Source: Neonectria sp. B-13 (taxonomy: Eukaryota; Ascomycota; Sordariomycetes; Hypocreales; Nectriaceae). From it: a stretch of DNA of 64,000 nt. The notes under the pieces were generated by a model, which saw only the letters and a program-made list of their open reading frames with translations, did no database searches and was not told where the DNA came from. Below are positions 46,693-57,878 of this stretch, one piece after another. Each line of letters starts with the position of its first letter. The first letter of the stretch is position 1. The stretch covers positions 186,001 through 250,000 of the forward strand of contig NOKP01000028.1 in the NCBI GenBank assembly GCA_002682825.1, given 5' to 3'. The translations under genes were made by a program, and so were the position numbers.

Positions 46693-48509
46693 TGCCTATA
46701 ATACAGTAAATGAACATGTTTCAGGGCAGGGATATTGGTCGTGAACTAATTAAATCGGCGCATCCGTGCTGAGGACACAGGCGTGCTGACAAGTGACGTG
46801 CTGTGAATTTTGCTGTATTTTGCAGTGGACACCCAACCCCTGAACTGTTGACCCCGACTCAGCTCAGGAGAAACGAATGATTTAAGCTTAAGTATTAGGC
46901 CATACCCTAAACGTTGTATTTTTGACTGACGTTTTCTATTTTTCCGGATCAGGGTATGCTGCCATCCGAATCTTCCATTTCCCCGTAGTTTCCCCTCGTG
47001 TGTTCAAGCTCCGTATCGTGCCTAATACCCCACCGTTTCTGGAATCGAAAATGTTTCGAGAAGCCCACCGTTTTCCGACGCTGTCTGACCAACCACCCCG
47101 CGAAGACACGTTGCGTAACATCCCGGCATGACCGCGTTGACATACAACGACGTGCCCTAATAATGAGGCGCTGGATGGCAGGTAGGTTTTGAAGAGGCAG
47201 AAGTCAGACAGCGCGTTCAGAATGGTAGCTTAACACACGGCTTGGCTTGAGGCGTGCACGCCACATGTTCAGCTTGGCGGTCAATCGGTAATTTGGATTG
47301 CATGTTCCACGAAATAAATCTCTGCAAACTGCCTGCTAAGGAGATTACCCAGCAATTTGCTAGCAATGGCTGTTGTCGGTGTGATGAATGTGCAGAGAGG
47401 CCATGACTTGAAAATAATCATAATGTTACAGCGAAACGGTAGGAAGCGTAATAGAAGCAGGTAGTCAGAAGAGTCCTCAAAGGTATTGTGAGATTAATCC
47501 CTTTAGTCCCTATAGCCTGCTAAAAATGCCCTAATTTATAGGCGGCTCTAGTGCCTTGCATGTGACACATAACCGCTCCAACATGTGGACGACTATTCAA
47601 AGGCTCAGATCTTACGTCGCTTGATTTCTTTCAGAAACATTCGAAAGAGGATAGTTTCAAGACATAAGAAAAGACTCAGAGAACTCTGAGACTGGTAGAT
47701 TCGTGGGAGGAGAAGAAGTTCGGAATAAGACCACGAACAATAAAATGAGAGGCCGGGGGTACACTAGGATTGAGAGTTACACCTGAAACAAACTCAAGTT
47801 CAGAAACTCGCAGCTCCTTGAGAGTAATGGCACTCCAGCTGGCACGATGAGTCACGCAACAAAACCTGCTCGGAACAATACCAGTCTTTGTCAGTTAAAC
47901 CACAAGGGGAGGAGGTATTTGAACCCTCAATCAGATGTAGGGTGATTTTTAACATGACGCTGCTCTTCAGCGAGTTCGAGCATTCACGTCGCTTTTTGAG
48001 TGCACAACGCAAAAGGTTGATGTTCTAGACTAGAATTTGAAGACATACAATCCAGTGGGTTTATGTACGTCGACCAAGAAAGAGCAATTGCATGAAAGGA
48101 AGCGGGACAATTGAGCTCGGGCTATCAACATACCGAAACCCCGCGCCATATACCACCTCGTCATAGCGGTGAAGCGGGGGAATGACGATCCCCGGTTTTT
48201 TAGTCTTTCGGCCGGCCCTTCTACCTGCTCAAGCTCGTGTTTGTTGGTCACTTGAGTGCGGAACCCAGCGGTCCCCCTTGCCGATCATGAGCTTGGTTGT
48301 AACGTTGTTAAGGCTAAATGCAATTGGCCAGGCTCATTGGAGGGACAATACGTAGTTGCGAACAAGGGTGCATCTGCATATCATGCGACTAGACCCGATT
48401 TATCCGGCACCCGGAAAGCCGATCACCGAGATAAAAGCTCCTCGAGGCCTGTAACAGCGGACGATGGTGAAAATCAGATGTTACCTTTCCAAAGCTCGAG
48501 GGTTTGACA
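46693..48509. other. Intergenic, no gene seen
   Basis: 1.8 kb without a supported gene. Near its right end a TATA-like GATAAAAG at about 48430 lies 75-80 bp before the beta-galactosidase start. Confidence 0.5.
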
Positions 48510-51500
48510 ATGAAGATCTCCAATTTCACTTTGGGGCTGGCGGGGCTGGCGTCTCTCCCCGGCTCGGTCTTGGGCCAGGAAGCAGAGTGGCCAGTTCTTG
48601 ACAACGGCCTGAATGACATTGTGCAATGGTTAGAATACGCGTATGGCGAAAGACTACTGAAAGTTCTGACACAAGTGTACCAGGGATCACCATAGCTACT
48701 ACGTCAATGGCCAAAGGCTGTTCGTCTTTTCCGGCGAGGTAAGCAAGTCAACTTACCTTGAGTCAATCGCGCGTTACTAAGTAGCGTCTTTCAGTTTCAT
48801 CCATGGAGATTTCCAGTGTAAGTTGGCGGCAGATTTCAGCAAACAAGCACTCTCTAACGACCTTTGTTGCAGACCAGAACTATGGCGAGATCTACTCGAA
48901 AAGATCAAGGCAGCTGGGTAAGTTAATTCCAAAGCTTTGATATTTGTCCCAAAGGAATATGTAACGAACAGGACTCCAGCTTCAACGCATTCTCCATCTA
49001 CACCTCATGGGGTTACCACAGCGCCTCTCCAGACGCTTTGGACTTTACCAACGGCAGCCACAACTTTACCTCCATCATGACGCTGGCTGAAGAGATTGGC
49101 ATGTACGTGATTGTTCGCCCAGGCCCCTACGTCAATGCCGAGACAAACGCCGGCGGCTTCCCTCTGTGGCTCACCACGGGTGAATACGGAACCCTCCGGA
49201 ATGACGACAAGAGATACACTGCGGCTTGGAAACCATACTGGGAAGAAATCTCCAGCATCATCCAGCCACACCTTATCACCAACGGCGGCAATGTCATTAT
49301 GTTCCAGATTGAGAACGAACTGAACGGCCAATGGAAGGACATTGACGACCGGGTTCTCAACCCAACCGTCGCAAACTACATGCAGCTGCTAGAGGACAGC
49401 GCCCGAGATAGTGGCATCGACGTCCCGCTGGCTCACAATGCGCCCAACATGAGGGGATACTCTTGGTCCAAAGACTTTTCCAACGCCACTGGCAACGTGG
49501 ATGTGGTAGGACTGGACAGCTATCCCTCGTGCTGGAGCTGCAATATTAGCGAGTGCACTGGCACGAACGGTGAATACAAGCCATACAAGACGGCTGAGTA
49601 CTACGACTACTTCACGGTCCAGTCGCCTAAGCAACCGAATTTTATGCCCGAGTTCCAAGGAGGGTCGTATAACCCGTGGGGTGGACCGCAAGGCGGGTGC
49701 CCGACAGACATTGGTCCCGAGTTTGCGAACCTGTTTTATCGAGACCTGATCTCCCAGCGAGTAACTGCGATTTCGCTGTACATGATGTTTGGCGGAACAA
49801 ATTGGGGACATTCTGCTTGCCCTGTCGTGGCAACCAGCTACGACTACTCCTCTCCGGTATCCGAGAACCGCGCACTTTGGGACAAGTATTACGAGACCAA
49901 GCTGCTCGTTCTGTTTACCCGAATTGCTCATGATCTGGCTTACACAGATCGAGTGGGCGACTGGACAAACTACACGACCAATAAGGCCATCACCACCGCT
50001 GAGCTCAGAAACCCCGAGACAAAGGCTGCGTTTTACGTGGTCAGGCACGACGACTCCACGTCGGGCACTCTGGAGGAATTCCGTCTGAAGATTGACACAT
50101 CCGAGGGCCAGCTCACTGTCCCCCGGTTTGGCAATGCCGCTGTTATCGACGGGCACCAGTCCAAGGTCTTGGTTACCGACTTTACCTTTGGAAAGAAGAA
50201 GTTGCTCTACTCAACTGCCGAGGTTCTGAGCCATGCCACTATTGATGGAAAGGAAATTCTTGCGCTGTGGATTCCTCGCGGCGAGGCTGGCGAGTTTGCC
50301 ATCAAGGGTGCGTCTAAGCTCAAGGTCTTGAATGCTGCCGGGCAGAAGTCCCTCTCAGTGCACAAAGAAGGTTCCAGGATTACAGTCTCGTACGTCCAAA
50401 ACACGGGCATGAATGTCCTTCAGCTGAGTGATGACACACGCATCTTACTACTTGATCGAGAGACAGCATATCGTTTCTGGGTGCCGACTTTGGACAACAA
50501 CCCATTTGCTCCTGCAAATAGCACTGGTGAGTTGGTTATTTATATTTAAAGACTGGCTGCTAATCATATTCAAGTGTTTGTTCAAGGTCCATATCTTGTC
50601 CGTTCTGCGGTATACGATGAGAAGAAGCGAGTGCTACACCTCACCGGAGACGAAGAAGAGGCGAAGAAGATCACGGTATTTGGTCCGAAAAAGCTGCGTT
50701 CTATTACTTGGAACGGAGAGAAGGTTCCTATCAAGTCGCACAACGGTCCAATCTACACTGTCTCTATCAAGGGACCTTCGAAAGTGCAGCTTGCCGACCT
50801 AGGTTCCTGGAAGTGGGCCGACAGTCTGCCAGAGATTGCCAAAGATTATGAAACAAGTTCCGAGGCTTGGGTCGGTAAGAAACAACACCAGAAGATTCGC
50901 TTGGCTTGCAAGGGCGAGGCTAATATTCTCCAGTTGCCAACAAAACAACAACCCCCAATCCGACTAAGCCTGCTGACAACAATCCAGTACTCTACGTTGA
51001 TGACTACAAGATTCACTATGGAAACCACATTTATCGAGCCACTTTCCCCACCACAAAGCAGCCCCCTACGGATATCTTCCTTGATATCGCCGGCGGATTT
51101 GCCTTTGGTTATTCCATTTGGCTAAACTCGGACTACATCGGTTCCTTCTACGGCCTCTCATACATCACATCTCACCAGGGAACATTCTCCTTTGACAACG
51201 CTACCCTGAAGGATTCTGGCGACAACGTTCTCGTTGTGTTGATGGATCAAAGTGGCCACGAGCTGCGAGAGGCTGCGATTCAACCACGAGGCATCAGCAA
51301 TGCGACTCTCATCGGCCCAGGGAAAGATTACAGCTTCACTGAGTGGAGAATTGCCGGTAACGCTGGCCGTGAGGACAATATCGACCCCATGCGGGGTCCG
51401 ATGAACGAAGGAGGGCTCTACGCTGAACGCGTGGGAATGCACCTCCCCGGCCATCCCAACGATGACTGGACTGACCTCGCCTCCAAAACCAACACGCTCG

Positions 51501-51913
51501 TCGTCCCCTCCGCTGGCGTTCGCGCGTTCCGCACCATCGCACCCCTCGATATTCCCAAAGGCGTGGACGTTTCCATCTCTTTCCGCCTTACCGCAACCTC
51601 AGACGAGACCTTCACCCCTAGTAAGCCGACCTACACCAACCGTCTGCGCGCTCTGCTTTTCGTGAATGGCTACCAGTTCGGTCGATTCAGCCCGTACATC
51701 GGGCAGCAGATTGACTTTCCTGTGCCGCCTGGCGTGCTGGACTACCATGGGGACAACACCATCACAGTGACAGTGTGGAGCCAGGCATCCGAAGGGGTTG
51801 AGATGAAAGTGGATTGGGTGGTCAACTATGTTCACTCCACAAGCTTCGACATGGGGTTTGACAGTGATTATTTGAGACCCAAGTGGGTGGAGGATCGACT
51901 GCAGTATGCTTGA
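48510..51913 (+). CDS. Secreted beta-galactosidase, glycoside hydrolase family 35, 1022 aa
   Basis: Seven exons (48510-48628, 48684-48738, 48795-48817, 48873-48917, 48980-50526, 50575-50874, 50934-51913) join in frame, including one exon of only 23 nt. A signal peptide of about 22 residues ends SVLGQE. The catalytic TIM barrel shows [24 protein letters not shown] and RPGPYVNAE. The acid/base Glu is in QIENELNG (near 191) and the nucleophile Glu is in MPEFQGGS (near 304). [10 protein letters not shown] follows. The C-terminal half carries the jelly-roll domains of this family ([49 protein letters not shown]). The length is typical of fungal members. It removes terminal beta-galactosyl groups from pectic side chains, galactan or lactose. 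With the nearby pectate lyase it suggests pectin use. Confidence 0.95.
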
Positions 51914-52509
51914 AAGAAGTGTTACACAGAAATCCTCATAACTATGGAGATCAATCAATTCACATCAGTAGCAGGCGATTTGTTTGCCGAAACCTCCATT
52001 TGAATCGACGAGCATGAAGAACATGATAAAATACGTACAACTAGGAAAGTGGCTGGCCTGACTAGTTTCGCTGTTGGCCCGTTAAGTTTCGCCTGTTGAA
52101 TTCTGTTCGGTGCCGGTCGCGGCAGCCGACATGTTAACAACAGCCACCGGTAACACAACATTGAGAATAATTAACTCGATTACTAAGATAACGGGAGCCA
52201 GCTGAAACTTGTACGACCTCAACGACATTAAAGACCCCCGCGCAGCCCTGTGGCAAAACTGAATTTTCAACCTTTCTTCATTCTTTCAACAGTGATTTAG
52301 CCACCGGCTGTCTAAGGCATCAAGTCTTCCTATCCATCATCATTGGACGTATTCGAGACTTCTTTTACGACATTCGTGCGCTGTATCACGACAGTTTGCA
52401 ACTGGCCTTTCTCAACCTGAAAAAACACCCCCGCTTCGTCGTCGTCGGACGAGAGATCCAAGCCTCGTCGCCAGCTTCACCATCAACAACTCCAGCATCT
52501 CAAGATACC
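51914..52509. other. Intergenic, 5' region of the DUF6604-like gene
   Basis: No separate gene is seen. The downstream frame is open from 52396, but that part is Ser/Pro-rich and probably 5' leader. Confidence 0.45.
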
Positions 52510-55464
52510 ATGGCATCTCACAACATCTACGTTTCCTACAAAACGGACACAAGATACCTTGTCTACTGGTTGCTTCATGTCTCGAATGGCGTCATCAAGT
52601 CATCTGCAGCACAGAAGAATGAAGCCCCGAAGGGCCTCAACACGACGGGTCAAATCACCGTGTCGGGCCTCCTCTCCATGTCAGAGCTAATCGCGCAACA
52701 TGGCGAGCCAGTGCCCTCGGTTATCTACGGCCTCTTCCAGTCCATCATTCAAGCGAGATCCACGGTATACAACGCATTCCAACAACTTCTCGGATCCAAA
52801 ATGGACCCAGAAGTCCAACGGAACAACGCCAGCCACAAACATTTCATCGATACCCTTTCCAAGTCCTTCACCATTCTAGGTGGCGAAGCGTGGAAGTCTG
52901 ACAAGAATGCAAAGGCCCGAGGTCATGAGCAGGAGGAGGACATTGACCGGATCATCTTCGGGAATAAGTTCAGCGCCCTCAAGGTCGAGAAGCAAGAGGG
53001 CGATTCAAGTGACGAAGACGATGAGTCGAAAGTCACAGAACAAGCATCGGCTCCGCAGAAGGTCGTTGGAAATAAGTCTTCAGGGAGAGGCAAGAAGGGG
53101 AAAAAGACCAAGAAGGCCAAGAAGGCCAAAAAGGGAAACGCTCCGAGCAATGTCAAGGAGCCCAGAGTGGACGATGTGCCGTTGGAGAGCATCAGGATTA
53201 TCGAGAGCCAAGGTGGACTGATCACCGACTACTTGATGGCCGTGTACTCAGCTGTCAAGGAATGGGCCGACCTCAGACTCTACATTCAGGGTATCTGGAA
53301 AGAGGTGGCCTACGAAGGTCTGAACGGCGCTGTGGGCGGAACAGTCTCCAACATCGCCATAAAAATGGTCAAACAGACCGGCTCGACCATCTTTGTCGAC
53401 TTTCCCGGACACGAGTCCTACGAAACCATCATCAACACAATTACCCGTGGCAACCCAGACAAAGCCCAGGAGAACTTCCACCTGACCCTGTGTAGCCTCG
53501 ATTCCAAGAGCAACATTAGTGGAACAGTCATCGAAAATGACGTCGATGTCAAAGAGCAGCTCCTCCTGTATGCCTACCAGGACCTCGTGGACTTTGCCAC
53601 TGATTTCCAGGCAACCCGGAGTGGAAAGCCTACCAGGCGGATGAACGCTAAGCTCGCGAATTGGGACCCAAACTTCAACCTGCAGAGAGCTACCAAGAAA
53701 CAAAGACTCGAATGGCGCCGCTCGTATACCATCTTGTGGCTATACGACCTTGTCAACGTCTTCTCCTCTACCGTGGTGCAGGAAAACGCCACGGCAGGCA
53801 AAAAACATGCCTATGAGACGGTGGACTGGTCCATCTCCGGCCCCTGGAACTATCACCGGAGGCTCTTTGGTCTGGTTGAGTTTGCAGGCGACGTCACTTC
53901 CATGGCGATGAAGAAGCCCGGGAGCAATGTCCGGAAAATGATCCTCCCTCACCACGTTTTCCAGCTTCAGTGCATTGTCGACTCCTTCACCGTCTCCCGA
54001 GGTTGGACTTTAACCAGCCTTCGAGGACACGTCCTAGAGGCACCGGCCAGCCATTTTCGACCTAGACGAGATGTGGACCTTTTTCTTGATCGCGAACACC
54101 AGAGGCTTGGACGTGGTTTTCTTCAAGGTGTTGACGCCCTCGGGCGATGTTTCACGAGTTCCGGGATTTTCAGCGACGGCACCAAACGTAAAGTCGGCCC
54201 TTTCAACACTTTAACAGTGCTGCAGATACACGTCACGAACTGGCTTGGAGAGACCAAATACTCCCACGGGTTGGACGGGATCCCCCCCTCGCGCTTTTCA
54301 AACCACAACACCAACGGTCTGTACGAGTACTCGCCCTTTCTCTGCGGCACTGGTTTGATGGAGGGATTGGAACTGGCTTACGTATTCAGCATGGTACTCT
54401 GGGACAGCATTGCCGAGCCCATGCTGCTGATCCATCTTCACAATATGCTCGTGCAGAAGGGTTTTATACGTGTACCCGTGGGATTAATCTCCATGATTCA
54501 AGACATGTTCGCCGATTGCTTTTTCGTTGGTGGGAAAATTCCGACCAGCAAATTCAGCAATGCTCTAAAGGCTAAGATGGGCGAGACAAATTCCCATTTC
54601 TTGAACCGTCGGCGACGATCCGCGTGGCAGGCGGTGGCGAACTTCGGCGTTGACTTCCATGATATAGTGGACCTGGCCGCAAGTCGCTTCTTCCAGGACA
54701 AATCGAACCTGGTGCTCTACCAAGCCGCCGGCTGGAACCCTGATGGTATTCCTGACAAGGATATTGCTTTTGGAACTTTCCTTTTTTACCACCGCCTCTC
54801 TCAAGCAAAAACGGTCATCGATCCAGAGACCAAGGAGACGCGACTTGAGGACACAGTTCTCGTTCGTCGGGCAAGGGCCAGCGGCTTTGATGACGAGATG
54901 ATTCTGAGAATGCAGAAACAGATCGCGAAAAGTATCCGTACGGGCAGAGGCGCCGTCATGCCACCTTTAGTGAGCTCTGTAATGCCTGAGAGTTATCAGA
55001 CAGTTTCGGGAGAAAGCCTCCCCAACGTGGCTGGCCAGGCGCATGATGCGGAAGACATCAATCTTACAGGTCGCGATCTGCTGGAAGTCCTCAAAATGGA
55101 CATTTGGAACGACGTCTCTGGGAAAATGCCCTTGTCAAGCCTGAATTATCCTTGGGTGACAGCCAGGTTTTTGTTGTTGTTTCAGAGAATAGAGCAGCAC
55201 TTGAAGGTGTTGAAGAATCGGCTGTACGTGGCATCGTACGATAATGCCGGGCCGTTGAATAATCAAACAAGAATCGCCCTGGCTATCATGGCTCTGGAGT
55301 CACACGACGACGAGTGCTTGAGGGTGATGGCAGACCATTTTGAAGCATCTCGGGTAGGGTTTTTGGATCACATATACTGGGAGGGTCTGGACGATACGAA
55401 TCCCAAGCCTCGTCAGGGAAAAAAGCCAGACCTTGGTGAGATTGATACATGTACAGTAATGTAG
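52510..55464 (+). CDS. DUF6604-like protein of unknown function, 984 aa
   Basis: A single-exon gene. The ATG at 52510 stands in a good context (TACC before it, G after it). The N terminus reads NIYVSYKTDTRYLVYWLLHVS, which fits the fungal DUF6604 family (Y-x-x-YK-x-x-T-x-x-x-x-x-WL). A charged linker near residues 165-220 begins acidic and ends in a Lys-rich run (GKKGKKTKKAKKAKKGNAP) that could be a nuclear-localisation signal. The long rest is helical, without repeats or membrane segments. No enzyme motif is found. The function of the family is unknown. An earlier in-frame ATG at 52396 would add 38 residues. Confidence 0.75.
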   Translation: MASHNIYVSYKTDTRYLVYWLLHVSNGVIKSSAAQKNEAPKGLNTTGQITVSGLLSMSELIAQHGEPVPSVIYGLFQSIIQARSTVYNAFQQLLGSKMDPEVQRNNASHKHFIDTLSKSFTILGGEAWKSDKNAKARGHEQEEDIDRIIFGNKFSALKVEKQEGDSSDEDDESKVTEQASAPQKVVGNKSSGRGKKGKKTKKAKKAKKGNAPSNVKEPRVDDVPLESIRIIESQGGLITDYLMAVYSAVKEWADLRLYIQGIWKEVAYEGLNGAVGGTVSNIAIKMVKQTGSTIFVDFPGHESYETIINTITRGNPDKAQENFHLTLCSLDSKSNISGTVIENDVDVKEQLLLYAYQDLVDFATDFQATRSGKPTRRMNAKLANWDPNFNLQRATKKQRLEWRRSYTILWLYDLVNVFSSTVVQENATAGKKHAYETVDWSISGPWNYHRRLFGLVEFAGDVTSMAMKKPGSNVRKMILPHHVFQLQCIVDSFTVSRGWTLTSLRGHVLEAPASHFRPRRDVDLFLDREHQRLGRGFLQGVDALGRCFTSSGIFSDGTKRKVGPFNTLTVLQIHVTNWLGETKYSHGLDGIPPSRFSNHNTNGLYEYSPFLCGTGLMEGLELAYVFSMVLWDSIAEPMLLIHLHNMLVQKGFIRVPVGLISMIQDMFADCFFVGGKIPTSKFSNALKAKMGETNSHFLNRRRRSAWQAVANFGVDFHDIVDLAASRFFQDKSNLVLYQAAGWNPDGIPDKDIAFGTFLFYHRLSQAKTVIDPETKETRLEDTVLVRRARASGFDDEMILRMQKQIAKSIRTGRGAVMPPLVSSVMPESYQTVSGESLPNVAGQAHDAEDINLTGRDLLEVLKMDIWNDVSGKMPLSSLNYPWVTARFLLLFQRIEQHLKVLKNRLYVASYDNAGPLNNQTRIALAIMALESHDDECLRVMADHFEASRVGFLDHIYWEGLDDTNPKPRQGKKPDLGEIDTCTVM

Positions 55465-55957
55465 CTTGTGCGGACTTTACGGCGATGGAAGAGGGCTTTG
55501 TTATCGTTGGCTTTTTAGAGTCATTTCACAGCGCTGACAGCGCCAGCACGGATTACAAGAGTCTTATGTGTGCAGGTAGTAGCGCGACAATACGCATTTG
55601 GAATTATTATGTTGCTACACTGGGACGTCGGTGTCTGAAAATCGATTAAAGGTGACTGACTGGGTGCTTTTCAGGTGGCGAAGGTTGAAACCCGGTAGTT
55701 AAGTCTTTAGACAGCTCAGTTAACTTAGTTCACTGACGTCCAGCCAACTCGCGATGCAGACAGGGATCTGGGCACGTGCAGAATGCTTCGAGGTGGAGTT
55801 GACCGCTTCTGCCTAAACTGCTCGGCTGACAACCACGATTCCTGTTCCATGTCCAAACATCAACAACTGTGTAACTAGCGTCTCGCTGTCCGAATCCAAA
55901 CAACTCTCTGCAGTGTGCAGACCAGACAGGCCTCACTGACCTCATCGAAAAGTCACC
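55465..55957. other. Intergenic, promoter of the Cys-rich secreted protein gene
   Basis: No gene or clear motif is seen. Confidence 0.5.
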
Positions 55958-57655
55958 ATGACGATTCGGCGTCTTGGCGCCTTGTGCGCTGCGGCTTCTG
56001 TGTGCCTGCTGAGCGCCACCACCAATGCGCTGCCATCGGAGCAAAGGCCGATTAATGCTCCGGATGAGCATCATGAGTTACCCGTCGTTGCTTCCGAGGA
56101 GGCTGTCGCTGTCCAAGGCGGCGCCAAAGTTGCTAAAATTGCGCTGTATCCAGGCTTCCGGACGTATCCGGACGACCTGAGGGACATGGGCAACGCCGTG
56201 GCAGCGTGCTCGGACGATGAAGTGACCGAAGTCATCCATCTCGCTACAGATGTCTGCCTGTCGGGCGAGTACTACATGCGCGACAATGTCAAGGTTCTGG
56301 AATCGCCAAGTTGTGCGGACGGCTCCATGCCAACGCTTATGTTCTACCGAAACAGACGCTGTACCAATTCGCCCCTCAAGGTGGTACAGAATCTTGACGA
56401 GACTACAGACCGTTGCCTCTGGTCCGAAGCAGAGGTCTCCGTCTCGCCATACTACTGGTCTCTCATATACCGATGCGATACCGAGCCCGATGGCGCTGTT
56501 GAGCACCAAGACGCCACTCCAGCCTTGGTCCACCACAACGTACTTGGCGCGACAGGCAGCATCCGTTATCACAGCTCGAAATTGTTCCCCTGCCATGGCA
56601 AATTCGCCAACATGAGTCGTGCCAACGAACTTGAACCCGGGAACTGCAACTGGGAATTTAGTCCCCCGAAGTTGGAGACGATTGAGATCGTGTCGCCCGC
56701 AGTTTGCAGCAACGGCACCCGAGCCCAACTCGCGCTGTACGAGGACGTCATATTACATGGGTGGTCCTATATGTGCAAAGGGGGAGACATGACACTGGAA
56801 AATGCAATCGTGGACGTGGATGACTGGATGCTGAACACCTGCATCAACATGTCTCATCTGAAGCTGCTCAGGGGTGGGTTCGGCAGAGCTCTGGCAGTCA
56901 TGTTCTATTGCGACGGGATAAACATCAAGGGACAGGACGACAAAGAGAGCGAGGAAGTCGCTGAAGACACATCCAAGTCTCGAGGGCCGAGGACATCACA
57001 CAGCGAGTGCGCAACCTGGACCAGTCCCTGGCAGTGGAATGATCCTGTTCGGCCCAAGACATTCATGTATCCTGAGCCCAACGCTTGTATGTCACTTCCG
57101 CAAGGTCATCGGGTTCGAATCCACGAAAAGCCGACCTGTCCCGATGGAACCACTGGTCGCCTCGCTATATGGCAAAAGCCTGGATGCATCAACTGGCCAA
57201 GGAAGATCCAAGCAGTGGACACGCTGAACTGCATGAGCTGGGACTTATGGTCCGAGATAAGCTACATGATTTGGTGCACTGCCGACGGCCTCACGGCTGA
57301 GGAGCGGGAAGTTGACCCCGAGGACCACAGGGCTGTGGTTTCGCTCGACGAGTGCTCCAGGCCTAACTTGGAGCCAGGCCGGACTGTCCTCGGTCGTGAC
57401 GGTGGGCCGACGGTTTGGCGTATAGAGGTCGGCAAGGATTGCATCAGTGCAAAACAACATGCCCAGCTCAAGGTGTACGGGAACGCAAAGTGCCCAAGCG
57501 GGAAGAATGCTAAGCTGGCCTTTTACAACGACTATGATTGCCGTGGTGACCGGGATCGGGTGACTGATGCTGCGAGCTTTATTGATACATGCACGCAGAT
57601 CTGTGGAGAAGGAATCCGCGACATCTGTAGCGTGAAGTTCACGTGTGACAGCTAG
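55958..57655 (+). CDS. Secreted Cys-rich protein with four related repeats, 565 aa
   Basis: I recognise no known domain. A signal peptide (about residues 1-25, ending TTNALP) marks it as secreted. Four segments share one pattern: a hydrophobic strand, C-x-x-G/N-x-x-A-x-L, an aromatic strand (MFY, ALY, AIW, AFY), later Cys, then a closing hydrophobic strand ending in Cys. They lie at about 100-173 (VKVLESPSCADGS), 230-318 (IEIVSPAVCSNGT), 377-440 (VRIHEKPTCPDGT) and 494-563 (LKVYGNAKCPSGK). Many Cys are probably paired. The third and fourth are separated by an acidic linker, and the second and third by a Lys/Glu-rich one. No intron is seen. It may be an effector or a wall-associated protein, but this is inference. 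Confidence 0.8.
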   Translation: MTIRRLGALCAAASVCLLSATTNALPSEQRPINAPDEHHELPVVASEEAVAVQGGAKVAKIALYPGFRTYPDDLRDMGNAVAACSDDEVTEVIHLATDVCLSGEYYMRDNVKVLESPSCADGSMPTLMFYRNRRCTNSPLKVVQNLDETTDRCLWSEAEVSVSPYYWSLIYRCDTEPDGAVEHQDATPALVHHNVLGATGSIRYHSSKLFPCHGKFANMSRANELEPGNCNWEFSPPKLETIEIVSPAVCSNGTRAQLALYEDVILHGWSYMCKGGDMTLENAIVDVDDWMLNTCINMSHLKLLRGGFGRALAVMFYCDGINIKGQDDKESEEVAEDTSKSRGPRTSHSECATWTSPWQWNDPVRPKTFMYPEPNACMSLPQGHRVRIHEKPTCPDGTTGRLAIWQKPGCINWPRKIQAVDTLNCMSWDLWSEISYMIWCTADGLTAEEREVDPEDHRAVVSLDECSRPNLEPGRTVLGRDGGPTVWRIEVGKDCISAKQHAQLKVYGNAKCPSGKNAKLAFYNDYDCRGDRDRVTDAASFIDTCTQICGEGIRDICSVKFTCDS

Positions 57656-57878
57656 TCAAACATGGCAGTCGGGAAATTTGATGGAATGGCCAAGTCTTGA
57701 TTGCTCTATTTAAGGAAGGGAAATAGTATCATGATCATGCTATTTGGTAGTGCTGAAAATACATGGTTGAAAATGCAGGCCCGCATTGTAATGTGAAAGT
57801 ATCCATTTCGATTAGAGAAAGTTGCAACACGAATGGAAGGCTAAGGTGTGTCAGAGAAGGTGTACCCATCCCGGCGTA

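Noticed and set aside
47860..47945. tRNA-like stretch near GTATTTGAACCCTC
   Set aside because: A B-box-like run is present, but no matching acceptor stem or anticodon arm could be folded by eye.
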